Under the pieces are notes generated by a model that was given only the letters and a program-made list of their open reading frames with translations, was not told the DNA's origin and searched no databases. Of a stretch of DNA of 8,932 nt, positions 1 through 7,101 are shown in pieces. Each line of letters begins with the position of its first letter. Within the stretch, counting starts at the first letter, position 1. Position numbers and translations under genes: made by a program. This DNA comes from Betaproteobacteria bacterium UBA7395 (GTDB lineage: Bacteria > Pseudomonadota > Gammaproteobacteria > Burkholderiales > Rhodocyclaceae). The stretch is taken from NCBI GenBank assembly GCA_002470165.1, contig DKNF01000256.1, forward strand, positions 1 to 8,932, in the 5' to 3' direction.

Positions 1-968
1 GTACCCATCATGGCGTGGTGCAGCTTGCCCATCGACAGGGCGCGCACCAGCAGGTCGACCTCGCCGGCCTTGACCGTCTTGCCGGCGGACGACACGTAGT
101 CGATCGGCGGCGCGACGAAGGCGATCTTCGGCGTGTGCTGGCGCTTGGCGGCATCTTCGAGCTTGGCGATCAGGCCCATCTTCAGGGCGCCGATGGCGCG
201 CAGCGTTTCGAAGCCGGCCAGCGCCTCAGCATCCCCGTTGATCGCATCCTGCAACTCGGTGCCGGTGTAGCCGATGTCCTCGGCATTGACGAAGATGGTC
301 GGAATGCCGGCGTTGATCAGCGTCGCTTTCAGCTTACCGCCAGCGACCAGCGATTCTGGCACGTCAAGTTCGTCAATGAGATTGCTGGTCGGGAACATCG
401 AACCGCCGTCCTCGCCCTCGTCAGCCGGGTCGAGGAATTCGAGCACGATTTCGGCAGCCGGGAAGGTCACGCCGTCGAGCTCGAAATCGCCGGTTTCCTG
501 CACTTTTCCGTCGCGGATGGGCACATGGGCAATGATGGTCTTGCCGATGTTCGCCTGCCAGATACGTACGATGCACACGCCGTTTTGCGGAATGCGCACC
601 GCATCAACGTAGCCGGCATGGATGGCGAAAGCGCCAGCCGCCGTGGACAGGTTGCCGCAGTTGCCGGACCAATCGACGAAATCAGTGCCGATGGCGACCT
701 GGCCGTAGAGGTAATCCACGTCATGGCCGGGGACGCTAGGCTTCGACAGGATCACGCACTTGCTGGTACTCGACGTCGCCCCGCCCATGCCGTCGATGTG
801 CTTGGCATAGGGGTCGGGGCTGCCAATCACGCGCTGGAACAACTTGTTGCGCGCCTCACCCGGAACCCGACACGACTCCGGCAGGTCTTCCAGGCGGAAG
901 AACACACCTTTGCTGGTGCCGCCCCGCAGGTAGGTGGCGGGGATGCGGATTTGGGGTACTTGCGACAT
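1..968 (-). CDS. prpF: PrpF, 2-methylaconitate isomerase / AcnD accessory protein (3' end cut by window)
   Basis: An open frame runs from the ATG at 968-966 to the window edge, giving 322 codons; the family is about 390-400 residues, so roughly the last fifth is outside. The protein starts MSQVPQIRIPATYLRGGTSK, a typical PrpF opening. Lys70 in SSTSKCVIL and Cys104 in WSGNCGNLSTA match the lysine and cysteine regarded as functionally important in this DapF-like fold. PrpF works with AcnD, and family work assigns it cis/trans isomerisation of 2-methylaconitate in the cytoplasmic 2-methylcitrate cycle. Its ATG overlaps the acnD stop as TGATG, and an AAGGA ribosome site lies 9 bases upstream inside acnD, so translation is probably coupled. 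The frame shows no internal break. Identity is well supported; the C-terminus cannot be judged. Confidence 0.93.
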   Translation of the reverse strand, partial: MSQVPQIRIPATYLRGGTSKGVFFRLEDLPESCRVPGEARNKLFQRVIGSPDPYAKHIDGMGGATSSTSKCVILSKPSVPGHDVDYLYGQVAIGTDFVDWSGNCGNLSTAAGAFAIHAGYVDAVRIPQNGVCIVRIWQANIGKTIIAHVPIRDGKVQETGDFELDGVTFPAAEIVLEFLDPADEGEDGGSMFPTSNLIDELDVPESLVAGGKLKATLINAGIPTIFVNAEDIGYTGTELQDAINGDAEALAGFETLRAIGALKMGLIAKLEDAAKRQHTPKIAFVAPPIDYVSSAGKTVKAGEVDLLVRALSMGKLHHAMMG

Positions 969-3604
969 CAGGCTGCTTCCTTTTCTGAGGCCAAAAAGTC
1001 TTGCGCAAAACGTTGCAAAACGCCGCCGGCTTCGTAGATCGACACTTCCTCGGCGGTATCCAGGCGGCAGGTCACGGGCACTTCCGATGTCTCGCCGTTC
1101 TTGCGCTGGATGACCAACGTCAGTTCAGTGCGCGGCCGGCGTTCGCCGATCACGTCGTAGGTTTCGCTGCCGTCCAGGCCGAGCGTCAGGCGGGTGGTGC
1201 CCGGCTTGAATTCCAGCGGCAGGACGCCCATGCCGATCAGATTGGTGCGGTGAATGCGCTCGAAGCCTTCGGCAACGATGACCTCGACGCCGGCCAGGCG
1301 GACACCCTTGGCCGCCCAGTCGCGGGATGAGCCCTGGCCGTAGTCGGCGCCTGCGATGATGATCAGCGGCTGCTTGCGCTCGAGATAGGTCTCGATCGCT
1401 TCCCACATGCGCATCACCTTGCCGTCCGGCTCGACGCGGGTCAGGGAACCCTTCTTCACCGCGCCGTCGACCACAGCCATTTCATTGACCAACTGCGGAT
1501 TGGCGAAGGTGGCGCGCATGGCGGTCAGGTGGTCGCCGCGATGCGTCGCGTAGGAGTTGAAGTCCTCTTCCGGCAGGCGCATCCTGGCCAGGTATTCGCC
1601 GGCGGCGGAAGTGGCCAGAATGGCATTGGACGGTGACAGGTGGTCGGTCGTGATGTTGTCCGGCAGGACGGCCAGCGGGCGCATGCCTTTGAGCGTACGC
1701 GGATTGGCCGCCAGGGCGCCGACGCCTTCCGTGTCCCAGTAAGGCGGACGGCGGATATAGGTGGATTGCGGACGCCAGTCGTAGAGCGGGCTGATTCTTT
1801 CCGTCGTTCCGCGGTTCAAGGCGAACATCGGCTCGTAGACTTGGCGGAACTGCTCCGGCTTGACGCAGGCAGCGACGATGGCGTCGATTTCCTCGTCGCT
1901 GGGCCACAGGTCTTTCAGGCGGATTTCCTTGCCATCGACCACGCCCAGTACATCCTGTTCGATGTCGAAACGCACCGTGCCGGCAATCGCGTAAGCAACC
2001 ACCAAGGGCGGCGAGGCCAGGAAGGCCTGCTTGGCGTAGGGATGGATACGGCCGTCGAAGTTGCGGTTGCCGGAGAGCACGGCAGTCGCGTACAGGTCGC
2101 GCTCGATGATTTCCTGCTGGATTTTCGGATCGAGGGCGCCGGACATGCCGTTGCAGGTGGTGCAGGCGTAAGCAACGATGCCGAAGCCGAGCTTTTCCAG
2201 TTCCGGCAGCAGGCCGGCTTCTTCGAGGTACAGCCTGGCCACCTTTGAACCCGGCGCGAAGGAGGTTTTGACCCAAGGCTTGCGCACCAGGCCGAGGGCG
2301 TTCGCCTTCTTGGCCAGCAGAGCGGCGGCAACGACGTTGCGCGGATTCGAGGTGTTGGTGCAACTGGTGATGGCAGCGATGATGACCGCACCGTCGGGCA
2401 AGCGACCGGCACGTTCGTCGATCCAGGCTTTGTTCAGTTCGGTTTGCGACTGGGCGGCAATGCCGCGCTCCTTCAAGGCCGCAGTCGGTAGCCGCTTGTG
2501 CGGATTGGACGGACCGGCCATATTGCGCACGACGGTGGACAGGTCAAAATTCAGGACGCGCTCATACTCGGCGGTTTGCAGCGCTTCGCCCCACAGACCG
2601 GTAATCTTCGCATAGTGCTCGACCAACGCCACCTGCTCTGGCTCACGGCCGGTCAGCTTGAGATAGTCGATGGTCTGCTGGTCGATGTAGAACATTGCCG
2701 CAGTGGCACCGTATTCCGGGCACATGTTGGAGATGGTGGCGCGGTCGCCGATGGACAGGCTGTCGGCCCCTTCACCGAAAAATTCCACCCAGGCGCCGAC
2801 GACGCGTTCCTTGCGCAGGAATTCGGTCAGCGCCAGGACGATGTCGGTGGCGGTGATACCGGGCTGGCGCCGACCGCTCAGCTTGACGCCGACGATGTCC
2901 GGCAGACGCATCATGGAAGCGCGGCCGAGCATCACGGTTTCAGCCTCAAGGCCGCCGACGCCGATGGCGATGACGCCCAGCGCATCGACGTGCGGCGTAT
3001 GGCTGTCGGTGCCGACGCAGGTATCGGGGAAGGCCACGCCGTCACGGACCTGGACGACCGGCGACATCTTCTCCAGGTTGATCTGGTGCATGATTCCGTT
3101 GCCCGCCGGGATCACGTCGACATTGGCGAAGGCCTCCTTGGTCCACTCGATGAAATGGAAGCGGTCCTCGTTACGGCGGTCCTCGATGGCGCGGTTCTTG
3201 GCGAACGCATCGGGGTCGAAACCGCCGCACTCGACAGCCAGCGAGTGGTCGACGATCAACTGGGTCGGCACCACCGGGTTGACCTTGGCGGGATCGCCGC
3301 CCTGGTCGGCGATGGCGTCACGCAGGCCGGCGAGATCCACCAGCGCGGTTTGGCCGAGGATGTCGTGGCAGACGACGCGAGCCGGGTACCATGGGAAATC
3401 GAGGTCACGCTTGCGGTCGACGATTTGAATCAGTGCGGCCGTCAGCAACGCCGGATCGCAGCGGCGAACCAGTTGCTCGGCCAGCACGCGGGAAACGTAA
3501 GGTAGCCCGGCATAAGCGCCGGGGCGGATGGCGTCGACGGCAGCGCGGGTATCGAAATAGTCGACAGTGCTGCCGGGAAGCGGTTTGCGGTATTGCGAGT
3601 TCAT
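968..3604 (-). CDS. acnD: AcnD, Fe/S-dependent 2-methylcitrate dehydratase (aconitase family)
   Basis: An 878-residue aconitase-superfamily enzyme that dehydrates 2-methylcitrate to 2-methylaconitate in propionate breakdown. The three 4Fe-4S ligands are visible: Cys415 in ITSCTNTSNP, and Cys481 and Cys484 in YACTTCNGMSG. The C-terminal swivel domain carries GADYGQGSSRDWAAKG near residues 752-767. The N-terminus (MNSQYRKPLPGSTVDYFDTR) and the adjacent prpC and prpF separate it from housekeeping AcnA; in other bacteria AcnD needs PrpF. Start choice: another in-frame ATG lies two codons upstream at 3610, but the AGGG ribosome site abuts it directly, whereas it sits 6 bases before the ATG at 3604, and family proteins begin at this MN. 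The gene begins 12 bases after prpC ends and its TGA overlaps the prpF ATG. Length and motifs are complete. Confidence 0.94.
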   Translation of the reverse strand: MNSQYRKPLPGSTVDYFDTRAAVDAIRPGAYAGLPYVSRVLAEQLVRRCDPALLTAALIQIVDRKRDLDFPWYPARVVCHDILGQTALVDLAGLRDAIADQGGDPAKVNPVVPTQLIVDHSLAVECGGFDPDAFAKNRAIEDRRNEDRFHFIEWTKEAFANVDVIPAGNGIMHQINLEKMSPVVQVRDGVAFPDTCVGTDSHTPHVDALGVIAIGVGGLEAETVMLGRASMMRLPDIVGVKLSGRRQPGITATDIVLALTEFLRKERVVGAWVEFFGEGADSLSIGDRATISNMCPEYGATAAMFYIDQQTIDYLKLTGREPEQVALVEHYAKITGLWGEALQTAEYERVLNFDLSTVVRNMAGPSNPHKRLPTAALKERGIAAQSQTELNKAWIDERAGRLPDGAVIIAAITSCTNTSNPRNVVAAALLAKKANALGLVRKPWVKTSFAPGSKVARLYLEEAGLLPELEKLGFGIVAYACTTCNGMSGALDPKIQQEIIERDLYATAVLSGNRNFDGRIHPYAKQAFLASPPLVVAYAIAGTVRFDIEQDVLGVVDGKEIRLKDLWPSDEEIDAIVAACVKPEQFRQVYEPMFALNRGTTERISPLYDWRPQSTYIRRPPYWDTEGVGALAANPRTLKGMRPLAVLPDNITTDHLSPSNAILATSAAGEYLARMRLPEEDFNSYATHRGDHLTAMRATFANPQLVNEMAVVDGAVKKGSLTRVEPDGKVMRMWEAIETYLERKQPLIIIAGADYGQGSSRDWAAKGVRLAGVEVIVAEGFERIHRTNLIGMGVLPLEFKPGTTRLTLGLDGSETYDVIGERRPRTELTLVIQRKNGETSEVPVTCRLDTAEEVSIYEAGGVLQRFAQDFLASEKEAA

Positions 3605-3616
3605 GGGCATCCCTGC

Positions 3617-4771
3617 TTATTGACGCTGCTCGATGGGGACGAACAGGCGGTCTTCCGGCCCGACATAATTGGCGCTCGGACGGATGATCTTGTTGTCGAT
3701 GCGCTGCTCGATGATATGCGCAGCCCAGCCGGAGGTACGGGCGATGACAAAGAGCGGCGTGAACATCGCGGTCGGCACGCCCATCATGTGATAGCTGACG
3801 GCGCTGAACCAGTCGAGGTTGGGGAACATCTTCTTGACTTCCCACATCACGGCTTCGAGGCGGGCGGCGATGTCATACATCTTGGTCGAACCGACCTCGA
3901 CGGACAGCTGGTGCGCGACGGCCTTGATGACTTCGTTGCGCGGATCGGAAACGGTGTAGACCGGGTGACCGAAGCCGATGACCACTTCCTTGGCCTCGAC
4001 GCGCCGACGGATATCGGCCTCCGCCTCATCCGGGGTGTCATAGCGTTTCTGGATTTCGAAAGCGACTTCGTTGGCGCCGCCATGCTTCGGCCCGCGCAGC
4101 GCGCCGATGGCACCGGTGATCGCCGAATACATGTCGGAGCCGGTGCCAGCGATGACCCGGCCGGTGAAGGTCGAAGCGTTGAACTCATGTTCGGCGTAAA
4201 GGATCAGCGAGGTGTGCATGGCCCGCTCCCACAGCGCCGACGGCTTCTGTCCATGCAGCAGGTGCAGGAAATGGGCGCCGATCGAATCGTCGTCGGTTTC
4301 GACCTCGATGCGCTTGCCGTTGGTCGACCAGTGATACCAGTAAAGCAGCATCGAACCCAGCGAAGCCATCAGGCGGTCGGCGATGTCGCGGGCGCCCGGA
4401 ATGTTGTGATCGTCCTTTTCCGGCAGGGCGCAGCCGAGCGCCGAGACACCGGTACGCATAACATCCATCGGATGGGCGGAGGCGGGCAGACACTCCAGCG
4501 CCTCCTTGACGCTCGTCGGCAATCCGCGCATCGCCTTCAGCTTGGCCTTGTAAGCCTTCAATTCCGGGGTGGTCGGCAGCTTGCCGTGCACCAGGAGGTG
4601 TGCCACTTCCTCGAATTGGCAACGCTCGGCGATGTCGAGAATGTCGTAACCGCGGTAGTGGAGGTCATTGCCAGATTTTCCGACTGTGCACAAGGCGGTA
4701 TTGCCGGCAAAGATGCCGGACAGTGCGACGGATTTCTTGGGCTTGAAACTGCTTTCTTGGACAGCGCTCAT
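3617..4771 (-). CDS. prpC: PrpC, 2-methylcitrate synthase
   Basis: A 384-residue citrate-synthase-family protein that condenses propionyl-CoA with oxaloacetate to 2-methylcitrate, the first committed step of the cycle. Visible motifs are [11 protein letters not shown] with His195, GPKHGGANE with His230, GFGHPVY with His269 and FPNLDWFSA with Asp320; the last three form the usual His-His-Asp catalytic set. The length matches PrpC and is shorter than the roughly 430-residue Gram-negative housekeeping citrate synthases. The frame stays open upstream to 4915, but the start at 4771 is preferred: GAGGAG lies 6 bases before it, and [14 protein letters not shown] leads straight into the conserved [13 protein letters not shown] region. 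It is first in the visible operon and divergent from the regulator. Activity on acetyl-CoA as well is possible, but acnD and prpF make the methylcitrate role most likely. Confidence 0.95.
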   Translation of the reverse strand: MSAVQESSFKPKKSVALSGIFAGNTALCTVGKSGNDLHYRGYDILDIAERCQFEEVAHLLVHGKLPTTPELKAYKAKLKAMRGLPTSVKEALECLPASAHPMDVMRTGVSALGCALPEKDDHNIPGARDIADRLMASLGSMLLYWYHWSTNGKRIEVETDDDSIGAHFLHLLHGQKPSALWERAMHTSLILYAEHEFNASTFTGRVIAGTGSDMYSAITGAIGALRGPKHGGANEVAFEIQKRYDTPDEAEADIRRRVEAKEVVIGFGHPVYTVSDPRNEVIKAVAHQLSVEVGSTKMYDIAARLEAVMWEVKKMFPNLDWFSAVSYHMMGVPTAMFTPLFVIARTSGWAAHIIEQRIDNKIIRPSANYVGPEDRLFVPIEQRQ

Positions 4772-4835
4772 GGTTTGCTCCTCGAATAGTTGGGAAAGCC
4801 GCTCGCCGAATTTCACTTGCCAGCGACGGCGGTTT

Positions 4836-4843
4836 TTCGCAAT
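4836..4843 (-). promoter_or_regulatory. Putative regulator half-site, prpC-proximal TTGCGAA motif
   Basis: The plus strand reads TTCGCAAT, i.e. ATTGCGAA on the minus strand, the same core as the motifs at 4887-4926 in inverted orientation. It overlaps the weak prpC -10 candidate TATATT (4846-4841). A regulator bound here could compete with polymerase at prpC. A single 7-base match is weak evidence by itself. Confidence 0.4.
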
Positions 4844-4886
4844 ATACGCACCGAGAAAATACTGGATAGGCCTGAAATAGCGTAGG

Positions 4887-4926
4887 TTTGCGAATTCAAT
4901 GTTGTGAATTTGCAAATGTTGCGAAT
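4887..4926. promoter_or_regulatory. Putative operator cluster of three TTTGCRAA-like motifs
   Basis: Three related motifs lie within 40 bases: TTTGCGAAT at 4887-4895, the perfect palindrome ATTTGCAAAT at 4908-4917, and TTGCGAAT at 4919-4926. The first and second are 22 bases apart, about two helical turns, so they would face the same side of the DNA. The RamB/mycobacterial PrpR family binds motifs centred on TTTGCAAA or TTTGC, and the adjacent gene encodes a member of that family. The cluster ends 15 bases before the regulator's ATG, which would suit autoregulation, and lies 115-155 bases upstream of prpC. Binding is inferred from motif and context. Confidence 0.6.
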
Positions 4927-4941
4927 AAACTGGAGCGGATT

Positions 4942-6363
4942 ATGAAAAAGGCTTTTATGGGCGTTCGCCTGAAACGCCTGCGGGAAGAGCGCGGACTGAC
5001 CCAAGTCGCCTTGGCGCGTGCGCTGGAGTTATCCGCCAGCTATTTGAACCAATTGGAGCAGAATCAGCGGCCGCTGACCGTACCGGTTCTGCTCAAGCTC
5101 AATGCGGTCTTCGGGGTCGATGTACAGCGCTTTTCGGAGGACGACGAGGCGCGCCTGATCACCGACCTGCGCGAACTACTGGGCGAGCAGCCTGAACACG
5201 ACGCCATTACTCTCGCCGAAATCCGTGAATTGGCCGCCAACATGCCTGCTGTCGCCCGCACCTTGCTGCGCCTCGCCAAAAACCAGCGTGCCAGCCACGA
5301 ACGCGAGGAGGCCTGGGCAGCCCGTCTCGGCCTTGATCGCAGCGAACTGGGGGCAGCAAAGCCCATGCCGTTCGAGGAGGTTCGTGACTTCTTCTATACC
5401 CGCCACAACCATATTGCCGAACTCGACGAACTGGCCGAACGACTCGCTGGCGCCTGGCTGATACGCCCCGGGGAGGCGGCTGAGGCGTTGGAGAAACGAC
5501 TGGAACATGCCCACGGGGTTCGCGTTGTGCGCAGCGCTTGGCAGGACAGCGGTACAGAAGTACAGCGGCGCTTCGATACCGTTCAGAAGATACTCACGCT
5601 ATCGCCTCATCTGACCAATGGGCAAGCCGCCTTTCAGATGGCAACGCAAGTAGCCTTCCTGGAGGCGAGCCCGCAAATCGACTCGATCACCATGCAGGCC
5701 CGATTGTCCAGTGATGAAGCACGACGCCTGGCTCGCATCGGCTTGGCCAACTACTTCGCCAGTGCCCTGATCCTGCCTTACGGGCAGTTTCTGGAACAGG
5801 CCGAGCAGTTGCGCTACGACATCGAGTTGCTAGGCCGGGCCTTCGGCGTTGAATTTGAAACGACCTGTCACCGCTTATCGACCTTGCAACGCCCGGAGGC
5901 GCGCGGGGTGCCGTTTTTCTTCGTTCGGGTCGATCGCGCCGGCAATATCTCAAAGAGACAGTCGGCTACTGATTTCCATTTCTCACGTATTGGCGGTACC
6001 TGTCCGTTATGGAACGTCTATGAAGCCTTTGCACAACCGGGGCGTATCCTGACCCAGTTGGCCGCCATGCCCGATGAACGCGCCTACTTGTGGGTCGCCC
6101 GTACGGTCTCGCGAGGTTACGGAGGATTTGGCGCAGCCAGCAAAACGTTTTCCGTGGGCCTGGGGTGCGATCTGCGCCATGCTGAGCGCCTGGTTTATTC
6201 CAAGGGTCTAGATCTCAAGGACAAAGGGGGATTCACCCCAATTGGCGCGGGTTGCAAGGTGTGTCCGCGAGCGAATTGCCCTCAGCGGGCGTTTCCGGCA
6301 GTTGGCAGCGCCCTGTTGGTCGATGAAAACCAGAGTAGGTTTTCTCCGTACCCTGCACTATGA
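4942..6363 (+). CDS. XRE-family short-chain fatty acyl-CoA regulator (ScfR/RamB-type), probable prp regulator
   Basis: A 473-residue DNA-binding protein. Residues about 6-60 form a Cro/CI-type HTH (GVRLKRLREERGLTQ, then LSASYLNQLEQNQR). Residues about 210-300 resemble the ImmA/IrrE (M78) domain, ending in LANYFASALILPYGQF, but the HExxH position reads TQVAF (235-239), so no metalloprotease activity is expected. The C-terminus has Cys354, Cys409 and the GCKVCPRANCPQRAFP motif (Cys438, 441, 446). In mycobacterial PrpR, cysteines in this region bind a 4Fe-4S cluster and the protein responds to propionyl-CoA status. The divergent position next to prpC argues that it controls the prp operon. The start at 4942 is chosen for its GGAG site; the frame extends to a TTG at 4888 without one and through the operator motifs. 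Sensing of propionyl-CoA and the sign of regulation are inferred. The end (SRFSPYPAL) looks native, so the transposon next door has not truncated it. Confidence 0.88.
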   Translation: MKKAFMGVRLKRLREERGLTQVALARALELSASYLNQLEQNQRPLTVPVLLKLNAVFGVDVQRFSEDDEARLITDLRELLGEQPEHDAITLAEIRELAANMPAVARTLLRLAKNQRASHEREEAWAARLGLDRSELGAAKPMPFEEVRDFFYTRHNHIAELDELAERLAGAWLIRPGEAAEALEKRLEHAHGVRVVRSAWQDSGTEVQRRFDTVQKILTLSPHLTNGQAAFQMATQVAFLEASPQIDSITMQARLSSDEARRLARIGLANYFASALILPYGQFLEQAEQLRYDIELLGRAFGVEFETTCHRLSTLQRPEARGVPFFFVRVDRAGNISKRQSATDFHFSRIGGTCPLWNVYEAFAQPGRILTQLAAMPDERAYLWVARTVSRGYGGFGAASKTFSVGLGCDLRHAERLVYSKGLDLKDKGGFTPIGAGCKVCPRANCPQRAFPAVGSALLVDENQSRFSPYPAL

Positions 6364-6404
6364 GCTGACGCCCCAATAGGCAGGCATTAACTACTTTATT
6401 ACCA
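6364..6404. other. Short junction between the chromosomal locus and mobile DNA
   Basis: Forty-one bases separate the regulator stop from the convergent tnpR stop. I see no strong GC hairpin with a T-run and therefore no clear terminator for either gene; only a weak ATTAA/TTAAT inverted pair at 6386-6390 and 6405-6409. No 38-base Tn3-type end with GGGG at the outer tip pointing into the element is visible. The exact breakpoint must lie at or near this stretch but cannot be fixed from one sequence. Confidence 0.5.
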
Positions 6405-6962
6405 TTAATGATCTCGAAGATATTGGTATAAGGTTTCACGACTGATTCCGAATTGTCGAGCAAGCTTCGCTTTTTGTTCGCCTGCGTTAACCAGCCGACG
6501 CAACTCAGCCACCTGTTCAGTTGAGAGTGCTTTTTTTCGGCCTTTGTATGCACCACGCTTTTTAGCCAGCGCAATCCCCTCACGCTGACGCTCGCGGATC
6601 AGGGCCCGCTCAAATTCCGCAAAAGCGCCCATTACCGACAGCAAGAGGTTCGCCATCGGTGAGTCCTCGCCGGTGAAGGTCAGTCTCTCCTTTACGAACT
6701 CGATCTTCACGCCGCGCTTGGTAAGCGTCCGCACGATCCGTCGCAAGTCGTCCAGGTTCCGTGCCAGACGATCCATGCTATGCACAACCACAGTATCGCC
6801 TTCGCGCACGAACGCAAGTAGCGCCTCGAGTTGGGGCCTCAGAGTATCCTTGCCTGATGCCTTGTCGGTGAAGACGCGATCTAATGGGACTTGTTCAAGC
6901 TGACGTTCCGGGTTCTGGTCGAAACTGCTGACTCGAACGTAGGCAATACGATGACCTTGCAC
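6405..6962 (-). CDS. tnpR: TnpR, serine site-specific resolvase of Tn3 family (Tn21/Tn501 subgroup)
   Basis: A 185-residue serine recombinase, the usual length for Tn21-group resolvases, which resolve transposition cointegrates at a res site next to the gene. The catalytic domain shows YVRVSSFDQN with Arg10 and nucleophile Ser12, then HSMDRLARN with Asp64, Arg65 and Arg68, and the long helix around MGAFAEFERALIRERQREG (111-129). The C-terminal HTH (about 164-183, LARQFGISRETLYQYL) binds res. The GTG start at 6962 gives VQGHRIAYVRVSS, matching relatives beginning MQGHRIGYVRVSS, with GGAGAG three bases upstream. An in-frame ATG at 6998 lies inside the tni inverted repeat and lacks a ribosome site. 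The gene appears intact but has no tnpA after it, and its promoter/res region is interrupted 30 bases upstream. A stand-alone invertase is less likely given the sequence type. Confidence 0.9.
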   Translation of the reverse strand: MQGHRIAYVRVSSFDQNPERQLEQVPLDRVFTDKASGKDTLRPQLEALLAFVREGDTVVVHSMDRLARNLDDLRRIVRTLTKRGVKIEFVKERLTFTGEDSPMANLLLSVMGAFAEFERALIRERQREGIALAKKRGAYKGRKKALSTEQVAELRRLVNAGEQKAKLARQFGISRETLYQYLRDH

Positions 6963-6992
6963 GATCTCTCCAAACGCAAATGTGTCAGAAAT
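6963..6992. promoter_or_regulatory. Truncated res / tnpR leader fragment
   Basis: These 30 bases lie between the tnpR GTG and the tni inverted repeat. In Tn21-type elements the res subsites and the tnpR promoter occupy the region just upstream of tnpR. The stretch holds the tnpR ribosome site (GGAGAG on the minus strand, 6971-6966) and a TGTCAG (6983-6988) that resembles resolvase half-sites. Calling it part of a res subsite is inference; the rest would be displaced to the far side of the tni element. Confidence 0.4.
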
Positions 6993-7017
6993 TGTCATTT
7001 TCAGAAGACGACTGCAC
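6993..7017 (+). repeat. Terminal inverted repeat IRt of the tni transposon (25 bp)
   Basis: It begins TGTCATTTTCAGAAGACGAC and ends in the CTGCAC motif typical of Tn402/Tn5053 ends. It marks the outer edge of the element at 6993. The matching inverted copy is outside the window, so the exact 25-base length follows the family description rather than a pair seen here. Confidence 0.88.
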
Positions 7018-7020
7018 CAA
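7001..7020 (+). repeat. TniA-binding-type repeat 1 (within and just past IRt)
   Basis: Reads TCAGAAGACGACTGCACCAA. It shares TCAGAAG and the CTGCACCAA tail with the copy at 7070-7089. Spaced repeats of about 19 bases at the ends of this family are the transposase recognition sites; that role is taken from the family. Confidence 0.75.
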
Positions 7021-7069
7021 TTGACGGGGCATAACGCCAGGTGTGAAGACGGCTCCTGACAGCGCAATA

Positions 7070-7089
7070 TCAGAAGCCCTCTGCACCAA
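7070..7089 (+). repeat. TniA-binding-type repeat 2
   Basis: Reads TCAGAAGCCCTCTGCACCAA, identical to repeat 1 except for the central bases, in the same orientation and 69 bases further in. Confidence 0.75.
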
Positions 7090-7101
7090 TGTCGACTATG
7101 C

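Larger units (their letters stand above)
4772..4941. promoter_or_regulatory. Divergent control region between prpC and the ScfR-type regulator
   Basis: These 170 bases separate the start codons of prpC (leftward) and the regulator (rightward) and are more AT-rich than the flanking genes from about 4833 on. They contain the GAGGAG ribosome site of prpC and the GGAG site (4932-4935) of the regulator. Four TTTGCRAA-like motifs fall here. A weak leftward -10 candidate, TATATT, reads on the minus strand at 4846-4841, about 70 bases before the prpC ATG, without a good -35 box; this would suit an activator-dependent promoter, but that is inference. I could not place a convincing sigma-70 promoter for the regulator. 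Confidence 0.7.
6364..6992 (-). mobile_element. Remnant of a Tn3-family (Tn21/Tn501-like) transposon: tnpR plus upstream fragment
   Basis: The resolvase gene is a Tn21/Tn501-type tnpR. In that subgroup tnpA follows tnpR in the same direction, which would place it left of 6405, yet the intact chromosomal regulator is there. The right side is interrupted by the tni element at 6993. What remains visible is tnpR with 30 bases of upstream DNA. The left limit given here is approximate. The rest of the Tn3-type element could lie beyond the tni insertion, outside the window, so remnant applies only to what is visible. Confidence 0.55.

Noticed and set aside
15..4789. Long plus-strand frames opposite prpF, acnD and prpC (e.g. 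15-1037, 2498-3505, 3593-4789)
   Set aside because: They are antisense shadows of high-GC genes: low-complexity composition, no recognisable domains, and fully overlapping well-supported genes.
4772..4915. N-terminal extension of prpC by 48 codons
   Set aside because: It would cover the divergent control region and operator motifs; GAGGAG and family homology support the start at 4771.
4888..4941. TTG start for the regulator 18 codons upstream
   Set aside because: It lies inside the first TTTGCGAAT motif and has no ribosome site; the ATG at 4942 has GGAG 6 bases upstream.
6340..6374. GGGGCGTCAGC on the minus strand as a Tn3-type terminal repeat
   Set aside because: Its GGGG tip would face right, placing the element over the intact regulator gene, and it lacks the TAAG inner end.
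6358..6387. Nine-codon minus-strand frame after tnpR (MPAYWGVSS) as a remnant tnpA start
   Set aside because: It starts at a plausible distance for tnpA, but nine residues give no usable homology and it ends at once inside the regulator's stop region.
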